Source of the DNA: Dethiosulfatarculus sandiegensis
Lineage (GTDB): Bacteria; Desulfobacterota; Desulfarculia; Desulfarculales; Desulfarculaceae
Length of the DNA: 64,000 bases
Reading direction: 5' to 3'
Assembly: GCF_000931935.2 (NCBI RefSeq)
Contig: NZ_AZAC01000014.1
Location: 434,001-498,000 of the forward strand
A program made the position numbers and the translations under genes. Below are positions 23,166 to 31,447 of the stretch, piece after piece. The number at the start of each line of letters is the position of its first letter. The stretch's first letter is position 1. A model generated the notes under the pieces. The model was not told where the DNA came from. It worked only from the letters and a program-made list of their open reading frames with translations, and made no database searches.

Positions 23166-24038
23166 ATGCAGACCACATACGACACTTCAGGCAACCGGGA
23201 AGACCTCTCGGATCTGATCACCAATATCAGTCCTGAGGATACGCCGTTTTTTACGATGGCGCCCAAGACCAAGGCGACCAACACCTATCACGAGACCCAA
23301 AAGGACAGCCTGGCCGATGCGGCCGAGAATGCCCAGCTCGAAGGCTGGAGCATTGGGGATGTGACTCACACCACGCCCGACCGGGTGGGAGGCTACTCCC
23401 AGATCCTGATCAAGGATGTTGAGGTGAGCGACACTCAGAAGGCGGTTAACCAGGCGGGAGTCAAAAACGCCTATGACTACCAAGTGACCAAGAGACTCAA
23501 AGAGATAGCCCGGGATATCGAGTTTGCTTGCATCAAGGGCACGGGTGCTGCCGGAGACGCCACCCATGCCCGCAAGATCAAGGGCGTCATGGCCTGGATG
23601 ACTACCAATGCGACGGATAACGCGGGCACAACCGCGCTCACCGAAGACGGCTACAACGACATGTTGCAGACCGTATGGCAGAACGGCGGGCATCCGGATG
23701 TGACCCTGGTTAACGGCACCTTGAAAAGGGTCTTCAGCGGGTTTACCGCCGGTTCCACCAAGAATGTGGAATCCAAGTCCAAGAAGCTTATCGCTTCGGT
23801 GGATGTGTATGAATCCGACTTTGGCCTGCAGAAGATTGTCTTGGAGCGCTACATCAATAACGATGATGTGGCGATTCTGGAGAAAGATCTTTGGGAAGTG
23901 GCTTTTTTGCGCAAGACCAAGCATGTGCCCTTGGCCAAGGTGGGCGATTCCACCCGGGGCTATGTGCGGGCAGAGCTGGCCTTGGTGGCTCGGAACGAGG
24001 CGGGCAACGGGAAGATTGAGAACTGTGATATTTCCTAG
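23166..24038 (+). CDS. major capsid protein (SU10-like, HK97 fold)
   Basis: The 290-aa protein starts with the pattern of SU10/phiEco32-type capsids (PF17236): an N-arm REDLSDLITNISPEDTPFFT, then a Thr/His-rich region NTYHETQKDSLADAAEN. It ends with DLWEVAFLRKTKHVPLAKVGD and an RAELALVARNEAGNG tail. It is the abundant shell protein. An AAGGAGACC ribosome site precedes it and a hairpin follows at 24071-24104, as is common after highly expressed capsid genes. Confidence 0.88.
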   Translation: MQTTYDTSGNREDLSDLITNISPEDTPFFTMAPKTKATNTYHETQKDSLADAAENAQLEGWSIGDVTHTTPDRVGGYSQILIKDVEVSDTQKAVNQAGVKNAYDYQVTKRLKEIARDIEFACIKGTGAAGDATHARKIKGVMAWMTTNATDNAGTTALTEDGYNDMLQTVWQNGGHPDVTLVNGTLKRVFSGFTAGSTKNVESKSKKLIASVDVYESDFGLQKIVLERYINNDDVAILEKDLWEVAFLRKTKHVPLAKVGDSTRGYVRAELALVARNEAGNGKIENCDIS

Positions 24039-24070
24039 GCCAGCGGGTTATTAAAAGATTCTAAAGATAT

Positions 24071-24104
24071 TCATCCGGCCTGGGTGAAGGCCCTGGCCGG
24101 ATGA
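24071..24104 (+). terminator. hairpin after the capsid gene
   Basis: TCATCCGGCC (24071-24080) pairs perfectly with GGCCGGATGA (24095-24104) around a 14-base loop. There is no T-tract, so a processing or stability hairpin, or a leaky terminator, is likely. Confidence 0.6.
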
Positions 24105-24122
24105 AATCAAAAGGGAGTTTTC

Positions 24123-24443
24123 ATGTCTAAAGAAACCTTTGGATGCTTTATAGGCACGGACCCCACCTATGCCGGGGATATGAGCGGTGAGGCGCTTACC
24201 TTGAGCGGGGACTTGGTCGTAAACAATGGCCAGGTGGAAGGGGATTTGACAGTCATTGGCGATAGCCAAATGACAGGTGATCTGGATGTGGGCGGGGATC
24301 TTATGCTGACTCCGAATCCCTCCACCACTGTGCCATCTATGACCGTGGGCCAGGTGACGCCCATGGTGAGCGGGAGCACCCTTTATTTTAAGTATCAGCA
24401 GGCGGCAACTACGGTTTTGAGTGGGGCGGTGGCGCTGAGTTAA
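24123..24443 (+). CDS. phage head decoration or head-fibre-like protein
   Basis: The 106-aa protein has a repetitive middle (LTLSGDLVVNNGQVEGDLTV, then GDLDVGGDLML) made of short strands, as in small beta-helix or trimeric fibre proteins. The end (STLYFKYQQAATTVLSGAVA) is non-repetitive. Its place directly after the capsid gene fits a head decoration role. The family is not recognised with certainty. Confidence 0.55.
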   Translation: MSKETFGCFIGTDPTYAGDMSGEALTLSGDLVVNNGQVEGDLTVIGDSQMTGDLDVGGDLMLTPNPSTTVPSMTVGQVTPMVSGSTLYFKYQQAATTVLSGAVALS

Positions 24444-24450
24444 GGGGGGA

Positions 24451-24597
24451 AAAGAGAAGAGGAAGAGAAGATTCTATTTTTACTCCGCCCACACCACCCT
24501 TATTGGATTTGGGAAAAGAGGGGAACAAGAAAAGAGGCTCTTTTCTCAACTACCGCCCGTGGGTGGCGGGGGAGGGGAAAGAAGAGATTCCCCTCTT
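24451..24597 (+). repeat. phage intergenic hairpin repeat, copy 4
   Basis: Both ends are present: GAAGATTCTATTTTTACTCC on the left and GGAGGGGAAAGAAGAGATTC on the right. Internally there is ACCACCC with a partner GGGTGG, and an inner AAGAAAAGAG/CTCTTTTCT palindrome. It fills the gap between the decoration gene and the next small gene. Confidence 0.85.
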
Positions 24598-24642
24598 AAA
24601 TCCCCTGACTTTTTCTCAAGTTACAGCAAGAAAGGAAGCCCC

Positions 24643-24924
24643 ATGCCGACCATATCCATAGTCAAGGGTCAAGAGCTTGAATTTATAGGCGATGAATACC
24701 GCCTTAAGACTCGGGTGGATTCCGCGCCTCAGGATATTTTGAATTTCAGGGAGCAGCAGGCGACCGGGGGTTGGAGCAAAAAGCGCAGCCTGCGCAAGGT
24801 GGCATCGATCCCGGTTGAAATCTTTTCCCGGCTGCCGCCTGAGATAAGGAACGATGACCGGGAGCTTAAGAAATGGATCAAGGCTCATCCGGAGATGTGC
24901 ACAGCAGACAGGATGGGTTTTTAA
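24643..24924 (+). CDS. small phage protein, unknown function
   Basis: The protein of about 93 aa begins MPTISIVKGQELEFIGDEYR behind AGAAAGGAAG. It has a basic middle (WSKKRSLRKVASIPVEIF) and a C-terminal ELKKWIKAHPEMCTADR. Similar short proteins are common near the capsid genes of SU10-like podoviruses, but no function is known to me. The longer in-frame start at 24559 lies inside the intergenic repeat and is unlikely. Confidence 0.6.
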   Translation: MPTISIVKGQELEFIGDEYRLKTRVDSAPQDILNFREQQATGGWSKKRSLRKVASIPVEIFSRLPPEIRNDDRELKKWIKAHPEMCTADRMGF

Positions 24925-24937
24925 AAAAGGGGGGATC

Positions 24938-25369
24938 ATGAAAAGAATTATCGTTTTAGTGGTTTTGGCCGGGTTGGTGATGGGGAGCTTGGCCGGGTGT
25001 GCGGGGAAGGATGAGCAAACCGCCTATATGCAGGCCCAACTCCAGGCCTTGGCCCTACAAAAGCCCTTGCTTGAGATCGAGGGTTTCAAGGATCAGCCCA
25101 TTGTTTTCAAGAAGCTCACTGTTTACGCCCCGGGCCAGGGGCAAATACAGCAGTATGTGGACCCCTGGGCCAATGTGGCTACCAATGCCCTGGGTGTGTT
25201 GGGTGCGGTTGGCGGCATTTGGGTTGGGGGTGACGCGGCGGTGAGGTTGGCGGACACGGTGGGTAAGCATGCATCGGCTGTTTATACGCACAGTTATAAC
25301 CAAACGGCCCCGCCTCCTGAGCCGGTGATTGTTACCCAGCCGGAGCCGATTGTGGTTAAGGGGGAGTAG
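24938..25369 (+). CDS. phage-encoded lipoprotein
   Basis: The 143-aa protein begins with a type II signal peptide ending in a lipobox (GSLAGCAG, Cys near residue 23). The mature part has a helical QAQLQALALQKP segment, a glycine-rich hydrophobic stretch (ALGVLGAVGGIWVGG) and a Pro/Glu-rich tail. Phage lipoproteins may serve as outer spanins or as superinfection-exclusion factors. Neither can be shown here. It ends at the start of the next intergenic repeat. Confidence 0.65.
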   Translation: MKRIIVLVVLAGLVMGSLAGCAGKDEQTAYMQAQLQALALQKPLLEIEGFKDQPIVFKKLTVYAPGQGQIQQYVDPWANVATNALGVLGAVGGIWVGGDAAVRLADTVGKHASAVYTHSYNQTAPPPEPVIVTQPEPIVVKGE

Positions 25370-25386
25370 GGGGGAGAGGGGGATTT

Positions 25387-25527
25387 AAGAGAAGAGAAGA
25401 TTCTATTTTTACCCCGCTTGAGAACACCCTTATTGGATTTTGGGAAAAGAGGGGGACAAGAAAAGAGGCTCTTTTCTTAACTACCGCCCGAGGGTGGCGG
25501 GGGAGGGGAAAGAATAGATCCCCTCTT
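25387..25527 (+). repeat. phage intergenic hairpin repeat, copy 5
   Basis: The left end (GAAGATTCTATTTTTACCCC) and right end (GGGGAAAGAATAGATCCCCT) are inverted. The inner palindrome AAGAAAAGAG/CTCTTTTCTT is perfect in this copy. It is very similar to the copy at 24451-24597, including the ATTGGATTT and ACTACCGCCCG blocks. Confidence 0.87.
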
Positions 25528-25579
25528 GGGAAAAGCGCCCCTCACAATGCCTTTAAGCATGGGAAAGGGAAGACAACCC

Positions 25580-26212
25580 ATGAAAAAGCAAGCAAGCAGG
25601 ATCAGCACGGACAAGCTCGGTCGAGAGGTTGAGCTTTGGACAGTGGAAGAGCTGCAACATGATCTTGACACAAAATTGTTCCCCGGCATGCCGGTTACGG
25701 TTTATCGGCCTTGGGATTGGTCCAAACCTTTTGATTCCTGGTTGGCGGCCCGGATTCGGGCGTATTCCAGCGAGATTGTGGGCCATGCGGCCAGTGAGCA
25801 CCACGCCATGCTTTATACCGGTTTGGGCAGGGTGGCAAGCCAGGACCGGCAATACAAGGTCAAGGACCTGAGTGACTATGTGGGTGACACCCTCACCTTT
25901 TATATGCCGCCTTGGTCTGGTGAGCCCCAGTTTAATATCTGTGTAGAGGCTAAGCGCTATGAGGGCCAAGAATACGGCTATTTGGACATAGCCGGTCAGG
26001 TGATGCGGGCCTTGACCGGGCGGCGGGCCTGGGTGCGGGCCATTGGGGATAGTGACAACTGGATATGCAGTGAGGCGGTTTGCCAGATTATCCGGAAAAC
26101 CGCTGCCCCTGATTATGGGGGCGGGCCTTATTGCGACCACACGCCCCAAGGCCTGGCCGACTGGATGATATCCCAGGGTTGGGGGGTTCGCAGGATAAAG
26201 GTGATGGCGTGA
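25580..26212 (+). CDS. permuted papain-like (YiiX/NlpC-P60 type) amidase, candidate phage lysin
   Basis: The protein of about 210 aa starts at MKKQASRIS behind GGGAAAGGGAAG. The middle reads GHAASEHHAMLYTGLGRV and the later part NWICSEAVCQI. A His block before a C-S-E block is the order of permuted papain-like amidases such as YiiX/YebB, which cleave amide bonds. In a phage operon beside a small membrane protein it could be the endolysin or a virion-borne wall hydrolase. No other lysin gene was recognised in the module. The fold call is moderately secure, the lysis role is inference. Confidence 0.6.
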   Translation: MKKQASRISTDKLGREVELWTVEELQHDLDTKLFPGMPVTVYRPWDWSKPFDSWLAARIRAYSSEIVGHAASEHHAMLYTGLGRVASQDRQYKVKDLSDYVGDTLTFYMPPWSGEPQFNICVEAKRYEGQEYGYLDIAGQVMRALTGRRAWVRAIGDSDNWICSEAVCQIIRKTAAPDYGGGPYCDHTPQGLADWMISQGWGVRRIKVMA

Positions 26213-26493
26213 ACTTAACCGAACTGTTGCTTTTTCTGGGTTATGCGCTTTTGACCGTCTGCTACGTGCCCCAGTGGTGGCGGGTTTTCAGGACCAGGCG
26301 GGTCGAGGGGTTGTCACCGGTTTTTATCTGCCTGGTTTTCCTGGGGTTGGCCTTGATCCAGATCGGGCTGGTTTTGGGGCGGATATCCGGCGCGCTTATG
26401 TGGGGCAACGGGTTTGCGCTTATAAACGCGGGCCTTCTCTTGGTTGCTTATTTTTCAGTCAGGAACAAGGGGGTGAGCCATGGCCCAGCCTGA
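26209..26493 (+). CDS. PQ-loop (SemiSWEET-like) membrane protein encoded in the phage operon
   Basis: The 94-aa protein has three hydrophobic helices. The first contains the PQ motif (YALLTVCYVPQWWRVF), followed by the family-typical RRVEGLSPVF loop. The third helix keeps an Asn (NGFALINAG), as SemiSWEET transporters do. The GTG start overlaps the amidase stop by 4 bp and the gene end overlaps the adaptor gene. The size suits a holin, so it may serve in lysis with the upstream amidase, or it may be a stolen sugar-transport-like protein. No holin family was recognised. Confidence 0.65.
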   Translation: MNLTELLLFLGYALLTVCYVPQWWRVFRTRRVEGLSPVFICLVFLGLALIQIGLVLGRISGALMWGNGFALINAGLLLVAYFSVRNKGVSHGPA

Positions 26494-27196
26494 GACCGGA
26501 ATAAAGGCGTCCAGCCTGATTCAGTCCGCCTGGTGGGATCTGCGTTCCGATGAGTCGGGTGACTACACCAGGCAGGAGATGCTGGGATATTTACAGCGGG
26601 GTTTAAGGCTCTTGGCTAATGAACTGGCCGCGCGCAAGTCCACCCTGGTTTCCAAGACCATTCAGAGTGGCAGTGTGGACTGGGCTTCTGAGATAGCGGG
26701 CGGGGTGATTGCTCTGCCTGAGGATTATTTAAGTCTTTATGACCTGCATGTGGAGGGGCGGACCGGCTTAGGGCCTTTGGGGCTTATATCCGCGGCTGAC
26801 CGGTTCAAGATCACAACCGGCTCGCCTGGTTGGTATTTCCTGGACCAGGGGAGTTTGCATGTGATCCCCGTGCCTGCCGACGGGGCAATTATTTATCTGC
26901 GCTATGCCGCCTTGCCCGAGTTGGCTCGGGTGGCGATTCCCACCACGGATGCGGATACAGCCGTTTTACTGGATGCGCATAATCTGCCTTTTCGGGGGCT
27001 TTTTGATGAGGCGTTGAGGCAGTTTGTGGCTATGAGCGCTGCCAATCGGAATGAATATGACACCAGGGTGGAGCAGGGGTTGTTCCGCATGTTGGCCAAG
27101 ACTGCCCATGATTTGGCCGGGCAGGAGAGCTTGGAGCCTTTGATCAGGCAGGTTGACTATCCGGATGTGGGGTTTGATTGGACGGGGGGGGATTAA
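26480..27196 (+). CDS. phage head-tail adaptor (P22 gp4-like)
   Basis: The 238-aa protein starts behind GGGGGTGAGCC, inside the end of the previous gene. The start (ASSLIQSAWWDLRSDESGDY followed by TRQEMLGYLQRGLRLLA) is typical of connector proteins that sit under the portal. A beta-rich middle (GVIALPEDYLSLYDLHVEG) and a helical end (FDEALRQFVAMSAANRNEYD) follow. It joins the head to the short tail. Confidence 0.75.
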   Translation: MAQPETGIKASSLIQSAWWDLRSDESGDYTRQEMLGYLQRGLRLLANELAARKSTLVSKTIQSGSVDWASEIAGGVIALPEDYLSLYDLHVEGRTGLGPLGLISAADRFKITTGSPGWYFLDQGSLHVIPVPADGAIIYLRYAALPELARVAIPTTDADTAVLLDAHNLPFRGLFDEALRQFVAMSAANRNEYDTRVEQGLFRMLAKTAHDLAGQESLEPLIRQVDYPDVGFDWTGGD

Positions 27197-27331
27197 GAGA
27201 AGAAAAGATCTATTTTCACCCCGCTTGAGACCACCCTTTATGGAATTTAAGAGAAGAGGGGAACGAGAAAAGAGCTTTTTTTTAGTACCGCCCGAGGGTG
27301 GTGAGGGAGGGGTAAGTATAGATCCCCTCTT
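27195..27331 (+). repeat. phage intergenic hairpin repeat, copy 6
   Basis: The left end GAAAAGATCTATTTTCACCC starts right at the adaptor stop codon. The right end (GGGGTAAGTATAGATCCCCT) comes 32 bp before the next gene. ACCACCC and AGGGTGG pair internally. Both this copy and copy 1 are followed by GGAAAGGTTGA before the next start codon. Confidence 0.86.
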
Positions 27332-27363
27332 AACTTTCCCCAAATAAACGGAAAGGTTGACAA

Positions 27364-29406
27364 ATGCGCAGTGCGGCCAAGCAGTACAAGGTGAAGCGCA
27401 AGCAGGCCTTGCAGGCGGGGGGCATGGTGACCAGTAAGGAGCCTTGGCTTATTCCCCGGGGCAAGCTGGCCCGGGCCGTGAACATTCGGCTTATCACCAC
27501 GCCTTATGGAGACGGCAAGCTGGCCTTGCAGGCGGTTACCAGGCCGGGGAGCAGGCGCTTGAGCGCTTCACCCCTGCCCGGCGGGCAGGCGATCAAGGCG
27601 CACTTGCGTTATCTGGGGGTGGATTTTGTGGCCGGTGACACAGGCCTTTACCGGCTGGTGGATGGTGAGCCGGTCTTTATCTGCTCCCTGGCTTCTGCGC
27701 CCGAGCTTTTGCCTTATAGGGGCAAGGTCATGGTATTGGACGGCGGGTATGCCAAGTCCGTGGACCCTTCGGACGGGTATGCCTGTTCCGTGCTTTGGGA
27801 TGAAGACGGCTACCTCTGGGACTGGCTGGATGCGGATACAGACGCAGGCCAGAAGCTTTATTCAGGCTCTGTGACCAGGTTTGGAATCAAGGACGCCAGC
27901 CCGGCCTTTGGGCCTGGCGCCATACCCATTACCCAGGTTTCGGTTTGGCTAAGCCGGGTGGGTTCTCCCACTGGTTCGGTTTTAGTCAAGGCCTATGCGG
28001 CGGATGGAACCACGCTGCTTGGTTCCGGTGAGCTTACCGACCTGGCTACCACCCTGGGCACGACTTCCACCTTGCAAAGCCTTTACCTTGAGTCCGCGGC
28101 GGGTCAGGAACTTTCCACGCCCCAGAACACGGAGCGCTATATAGTAATAGAGTATGCTTCCGGTGATTCATCCAACTGCGTGCAGGTTCATTATGCCAAT
28201 GTGTCCTCGGGCGGCAAGGGGGTGTCTTATTCCGGGTCCTGGTCTTTACAGGCAACCAAACAGCCGGTCATGGCCGTCACTCCAGGGCTGCCGCCCATGG
28301 CCTCCACCGGGGCGGTGCGGGATGATCGGCTATGGTTGGCAGGTGGTGACTGGGTTGACGAGGCGGACAAGTCCAAGGCTCATTACTCGGGTTTGGGCAA
28401 CTGCTGGTCCTGGGGTTCGCGCATGTATGTGGGGGGCAGCGCGGGCTGGATCGGGGTTGACCGGCTCGACGGCGGGGTGATCAACCAGATAACCGGCTGG
28501 TTCGGCGGCCTGGTCATCAGTAAATCCGGCAGGCAATCCCTGCACCTTATCTCGGGCCGCATACCGGGTGAGGACCTGGGAGTGACCCGGCTCTTTCTTG
28601 ATGAGGGCTCCCAAGGTAAGACGCTCACCCAAAGCGGCAACAGCCTTTTATTTCTTAATGACGCTGTCCTGGCCCTGGAAGGGGTGCAGGAATTCGGAGA
28701 CGTGCGCAAGCTGCCGAGAAGCAGGGATATTCAGAACCTGGTGGATCAATACCAGGGAGAGGGCGCTTTCAGCGTGTATCACAGGGCGCACGACCAATAT
28801 TTTCTGCAGCTTCCGGGCCTGGATTCCACCCTGGTTTTGCACCTCTTGCCCAGGGCCTGGACCATGTATTCCTGGGCCGGGTTTGTTCCCACCTGCTTCA
28901 GCCATGACGACGCCACCACCTTTATAGGGGCTGACAACGGGCATTTGTATTGCCTGGAAGAGGACCTGACCGGGGTGGACGGATACTTGAGCGGGGCCGA
29001 ACCTGGGCAATCCTGGCAGGTGGAGCTTTGGGGCGGCATGGATGATTATGGACACCCCGGCCTGGACAAGCATTTCAAGAACTTGAGCTATGACCTTTCC
29101 GCCCGTTTGGGCTGTTCCGGCGAGATCCGCTTTAAAAGGGATTTTGCCAAGCTGGTCGAGGACCGGCTCACCAGGCAGTTGAGCGAACCCCTAGACGATG
29201 ACGTAACCGTGGGTGAGCTGGTGAGCCTTATTGTGGGATCTGACGGGGAGCTTTATTCCGTGGGCCTGGGCAGGGCCAGGAAGGGCAATCAATCCATTAA
29301 CTTTGTGGCCAAGCTGGCCCAGGTGGGGCTTTATCTCAACCCGGGCGGCGCGCCGGTTTATCTGGGGCCGGTTACTTTGGACCTGGCCCCCATGGGGAGA
29401 AGCTGA
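27364..29406 (+). CDS. phage tail hub/nozzle beta-propeller-like protein
   Basis: The 680-aa protein begins with the phage pattern EPWLIPRGKLARAVNIRL. Repeated short strands with Gly-Asp turns follow (VDFVAGDTGLYRLVDGEPVF, then PYRGKVMVLDGGYAKSV), as in propeller-type tail proteins related to P22 gp10. A beta-sandwich insertion of about 130 residues (TQVSVWLSRVGSPTGSVLVK onward) looks like a carbohydrate-binding domain. It lies between adaptor and fibre genes, which fits a tail hub or nozzle. Confidence 0.65.
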   Translation: MRSAAKQYKVKRKQALQAGGMVTSKEPWLIPRGKLARAVNIRLITTPYGDGKLALQAVTRPGSRRLSASPLPGGQAIKAHLRYLGVDFVAGDTGLYRLVDGEPVFICSLASAPELLPYRGKVMVLDGGYAKSVDPSDGYACSVLWDEDGYLWDWLDADTDAGQKLYSGSVTRFGIKDASPAFGPGAIPITQVSVWLSRVGSPTGSVLVKAYAADGTTLLGSGELTDLATTLGTTSTLQSLYLESAAGQELSTPQNTERYIVIEYASGDSSNCVQVHYANVSSGGKGVSYSGSWSLQATKQPVMAVTPGLPPMASTGAVRDDRLWLAGGDWVDEADKSKAHYSGLGNCWSWGSRMYVGGSAGWIGVDRLDGGVINQITGWFGGLVISKSGRQSLHLISGRIPGEDLGVTRLFLDEGSQGKTLTQSGNSLLFLNDAVLALEGVQEFGDVRKLPRSRDIQNLVDQYQGEGAFSVYHRAHDQYFLQLPGLDSTLVLHLLPRAWTMYSWAGFVPTCFSHDDATTFIGADNGHLYCLEEDLTGVDGYLSGAEPGQSWQVELWGGMDDYGHPGLDKHFKNLSYDLSARLGCSGEIRFKRDFAKLVEDRLTRQLSEPLDDDVTVGELVSLIVGSDGELYSVGLGRARKGNQSINFVAKLAQVGLYLNPGGAPVYLGPVTLDLAPMGRS

Positions 29407-29409
29407 TTC

Positions 29410-30897
29410 ATGGCCAATCCGCCTAACACCTTTACAGATGAAAGCAACTGGAAGTCCGCTCTGGATGCGCTTTTGGCCAATGACCAAGAGCTTTTCGGGC
29501 GCATGGACACCTTAAACGCTTCCAATACCGAGTGGCTGGCCAACTCCTGGGAAGTCTTTTATGTGGAAACAGACCAGTTTTCCATAACCGGTGATGTGGC
29601 CGGGCATTTTCCGGAAGACCGCATGGTGCGTGTGCAGCTGAGCACGGGCTATGTCCATGCCTTGGTTCTGGGGGCGTTTTATTCCGCCGGTTTGGATCAA
29701 ACCCTGGTGACCCTTAAGGCTGAGGTTTTGGACAACACCATAAGCCAGGTGAACCTGGGCATATTGACGCCCGGAGAGGAGAGCGCGCTTCCCGGAGATG
29801 TGGTGCGCACAAGCGGGGATCAGGAAATAGCGGGCGATAAAATTTTATCCGGAGACAGCCTGGTTACAGGGACTCTTTCCCTGCCGGAGGGAACTGCCGG
29901 AGCGCATGGGGCCAGGCTGGATCAGGTGCCAGGCAAAAACCGCATTATAAACGGCGGTTTTGATGTTTGGCAGAGGGGAGAGTCGTGGACACCCGCAGCC
30001 AATGGAGACTACACGGCAGACAGATGGCGAATCAGTGCGGATGATTACACCCCGGATGTAAGCCGCCAGGCATTCACACCGGGGCAAACTGATGTGCCGG
30101 GGAATCCTGTTTATTTCATGCGCATTAGCGATTCAGGTATAGCAGCTACAGCTAACAGTCAACTTATTCTGCAACATAAAATTGAAAGCGTACACACCTT
30201 TGCCGGAGAAAATGTAACCCTTTCCTTCTGGGTCAAGGCAGCAACTGCCGGTCAAATGTTTTTGGATTTGCGGCAGTATTTCGGAATTGGTGGCAGTGAT
30301 TCTGTCTTTCCACCAGGCGTGATCAAAGACATAACCACAGATTGGCAACGGATAACACACACCTTTTCGGTTCCCGGCATCTCCGGCAAAACTATCGAAG
30401 AAGACAATAACCTACAAGTGAATTTATGGTTCGCTGCGGGCAGTGATTCCGATTCCCGAACCGGCTGGTCAGGAGGTTACACTCCAGCATCTCTTCAAAT
30501 CGACATCGCAAATGTGCAGTTGGAAGCGGGAGGGGTGGCAACTGATTTTGAGCAACGGCTGCCGGGCGAAGAGCTGAAGCTGTGTCAGCGGTATTACCAA
30601 GTAATGGGAAAATATGCCGAGATGACGGGCATAGCAATTTCAACCGAGCGGGTTTACTGTTACAGCCCCACAAAAGTACATATGAGGGTGCCCCCATCCA
30701 TCACTCTGCTGAGCACCACACCAAAATTCATTTTAGACGGATCTACTAAACAGGCTACAGCTGCCTCAATTATAGGCACAACTCCAACACGTGATGGCAT
30801 TGCAGCAAACGTTGACGGGTTCCCCTCAATGACAATTGGAATGGCTGGGACTTCTATTAACCCTGAGCCGTTTTTAGCCCTGGACGCTGAACTATAA
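29410..30897 (+). CDS. phage tail fibre protein
   Basis: The 495-aa protein has an N-terminal virion-attachment part (TFTDESNWKSALDALLANDQ). A short repetitive shaft contains GDQEIAGDKILSGDSLVTGT. A C-terminal carbohydrate-binding region starts at KNRIINGGFDVWQRGES and ends with the fibre-typical VQLEAGGVATDFEQRLPGEE. The GGFDVWQRG block is a hallmark of many tail fibres. From about 29980 the base use becomes more AT-rich, a sign that the receptor-binding end has been exchanged. Confidence 0.85.
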   Translation: MANPPNTFTDESNWKSALDALLANDQELFGRMDTLNASNTEWLANSWEVFYVETDQFSITGDVAGHFPEDRMVRVQLSTGYVHALVLGAFYSAGLDQTLVTLKAEVLDNTISQVNLGILTPGEESALPGDVVRTSGDQEIAGDKILSGDSLVTGTLSLPEGTAGAHGARLDQVPGKNRIINGGFDVWQRGESWTPAANGDYTADRWRISADDYTPDVSRQAFTPGQTDVPGNPVYFMRISDSGIAATANSQLILQHKIESVHTFAGENVTLSFWVKAATAGQMFLDLRQYFGIGGSDSVFPPGVIKDITTDWQRITHTFSVPGISGKTIEEDNNLQVNLWFAAGSDSDSRTGWSGGYTPASLQIDIANVQLEAGGVATDFEQRLPGEELKLCQRYYQVMGKYAEMTGIAISTERVYCYSPTKVHMRVPPSITLLSTTPKFILDGSTKQATAASIIGTTPTRDGIAANVDGFPSMTIGMAGTSINPEPFLALDAEL

Positions 30898-30909
30898 GGA
30901 GGTGGGATT

Positions 30910-31446
30910 ATGTCCATTCAGCAGATCAAAATCAACGAAAACGGCCAGCCAATTATATTCTGGGCTGATGGTAAAACCACGGCAGTGCCAAATCTGGGGC
31001 GACTGCAACAAATTCCCGAGGCCCAGGCTTGGCTGGATGAGGGCGGGCAAATCATCCCTTATCCTCAGCCCACCCCGGCCGAGGCCCTGGCCCTGGCCAA
31101 GCGGGAAAAGCACCGAAAGCTCAAGCGCAATGTGCAGCGCTTCATTTGTTTCAAGCCAGACGGATCCACCCGGTATGACACGGACCTCAAGCTGAACCTC
31201 ATGGATTACATAAGCGAGAGAAAAGAAGCGGGGTTGAGCCCGGCTCCGGCTGATGCGGTGCGGGCCTGGATCAGGGAGGTGCAAGGGGAGTATCGGGAAC
31301 TTTGCATCGCTTTGAAGGCGGCTGTGGACCAGGCCGGGGTTGAGGCGCTTGATATAAGCCTTGCGCGTTTGGAGGGGCTTTTTGGGGTGCAGGGTTCCCG
31401 CACCCCTGATCCGGATGTTTACACCAGCGATTTATGGGGGGAGTGA
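30910..31446 (+). CDS. phage protein following the fibre, possible fibre-assembly protein
   Basis: The 178-aa protein begins MSIQQIKINENGQPIIFWAD, a start often seen in small proteins encoded after fibres. A basic helix (ALALAKREKHRKLKRNV) follows and the C-terminus is helical. No certain family was recognised. The position and the N-terminal pattern suggest a fibre chaperone or accessory. It follows GGAGGTGGG. Confidence 0.55.
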   Translation: MSIQQIKINENGQPIIFWADGKTTAVPNLGRLQQIPEAQAWLDEGGQIIPYPQPTPAEALALAKREKHRKLKRNVQRFICFKPDGSTRYDTDLKLNLMDYISERKEAGLSPAPADAVRAWIREVQGEYRELCIALKAAVDQAGVEALDISLARLEGLFGVQGSRTPDPDVYTSDLWGE

Positions 31447-31447
31447 C

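Noticed and set aside
21929-23284. 451-codon minus-strand frame
   Set aside because: It is antisense to the scaffold and capsid genes, which have ribosome sites and family motifs. Its Leu/Gly/Val-rich composition is typical of a shadow frame.
17088-27331. intergenic repeats as a CRISPR or insertion sequence
   Set aside because: Copies are thousands of bases apart with genes between them, and none encodes a transposase.
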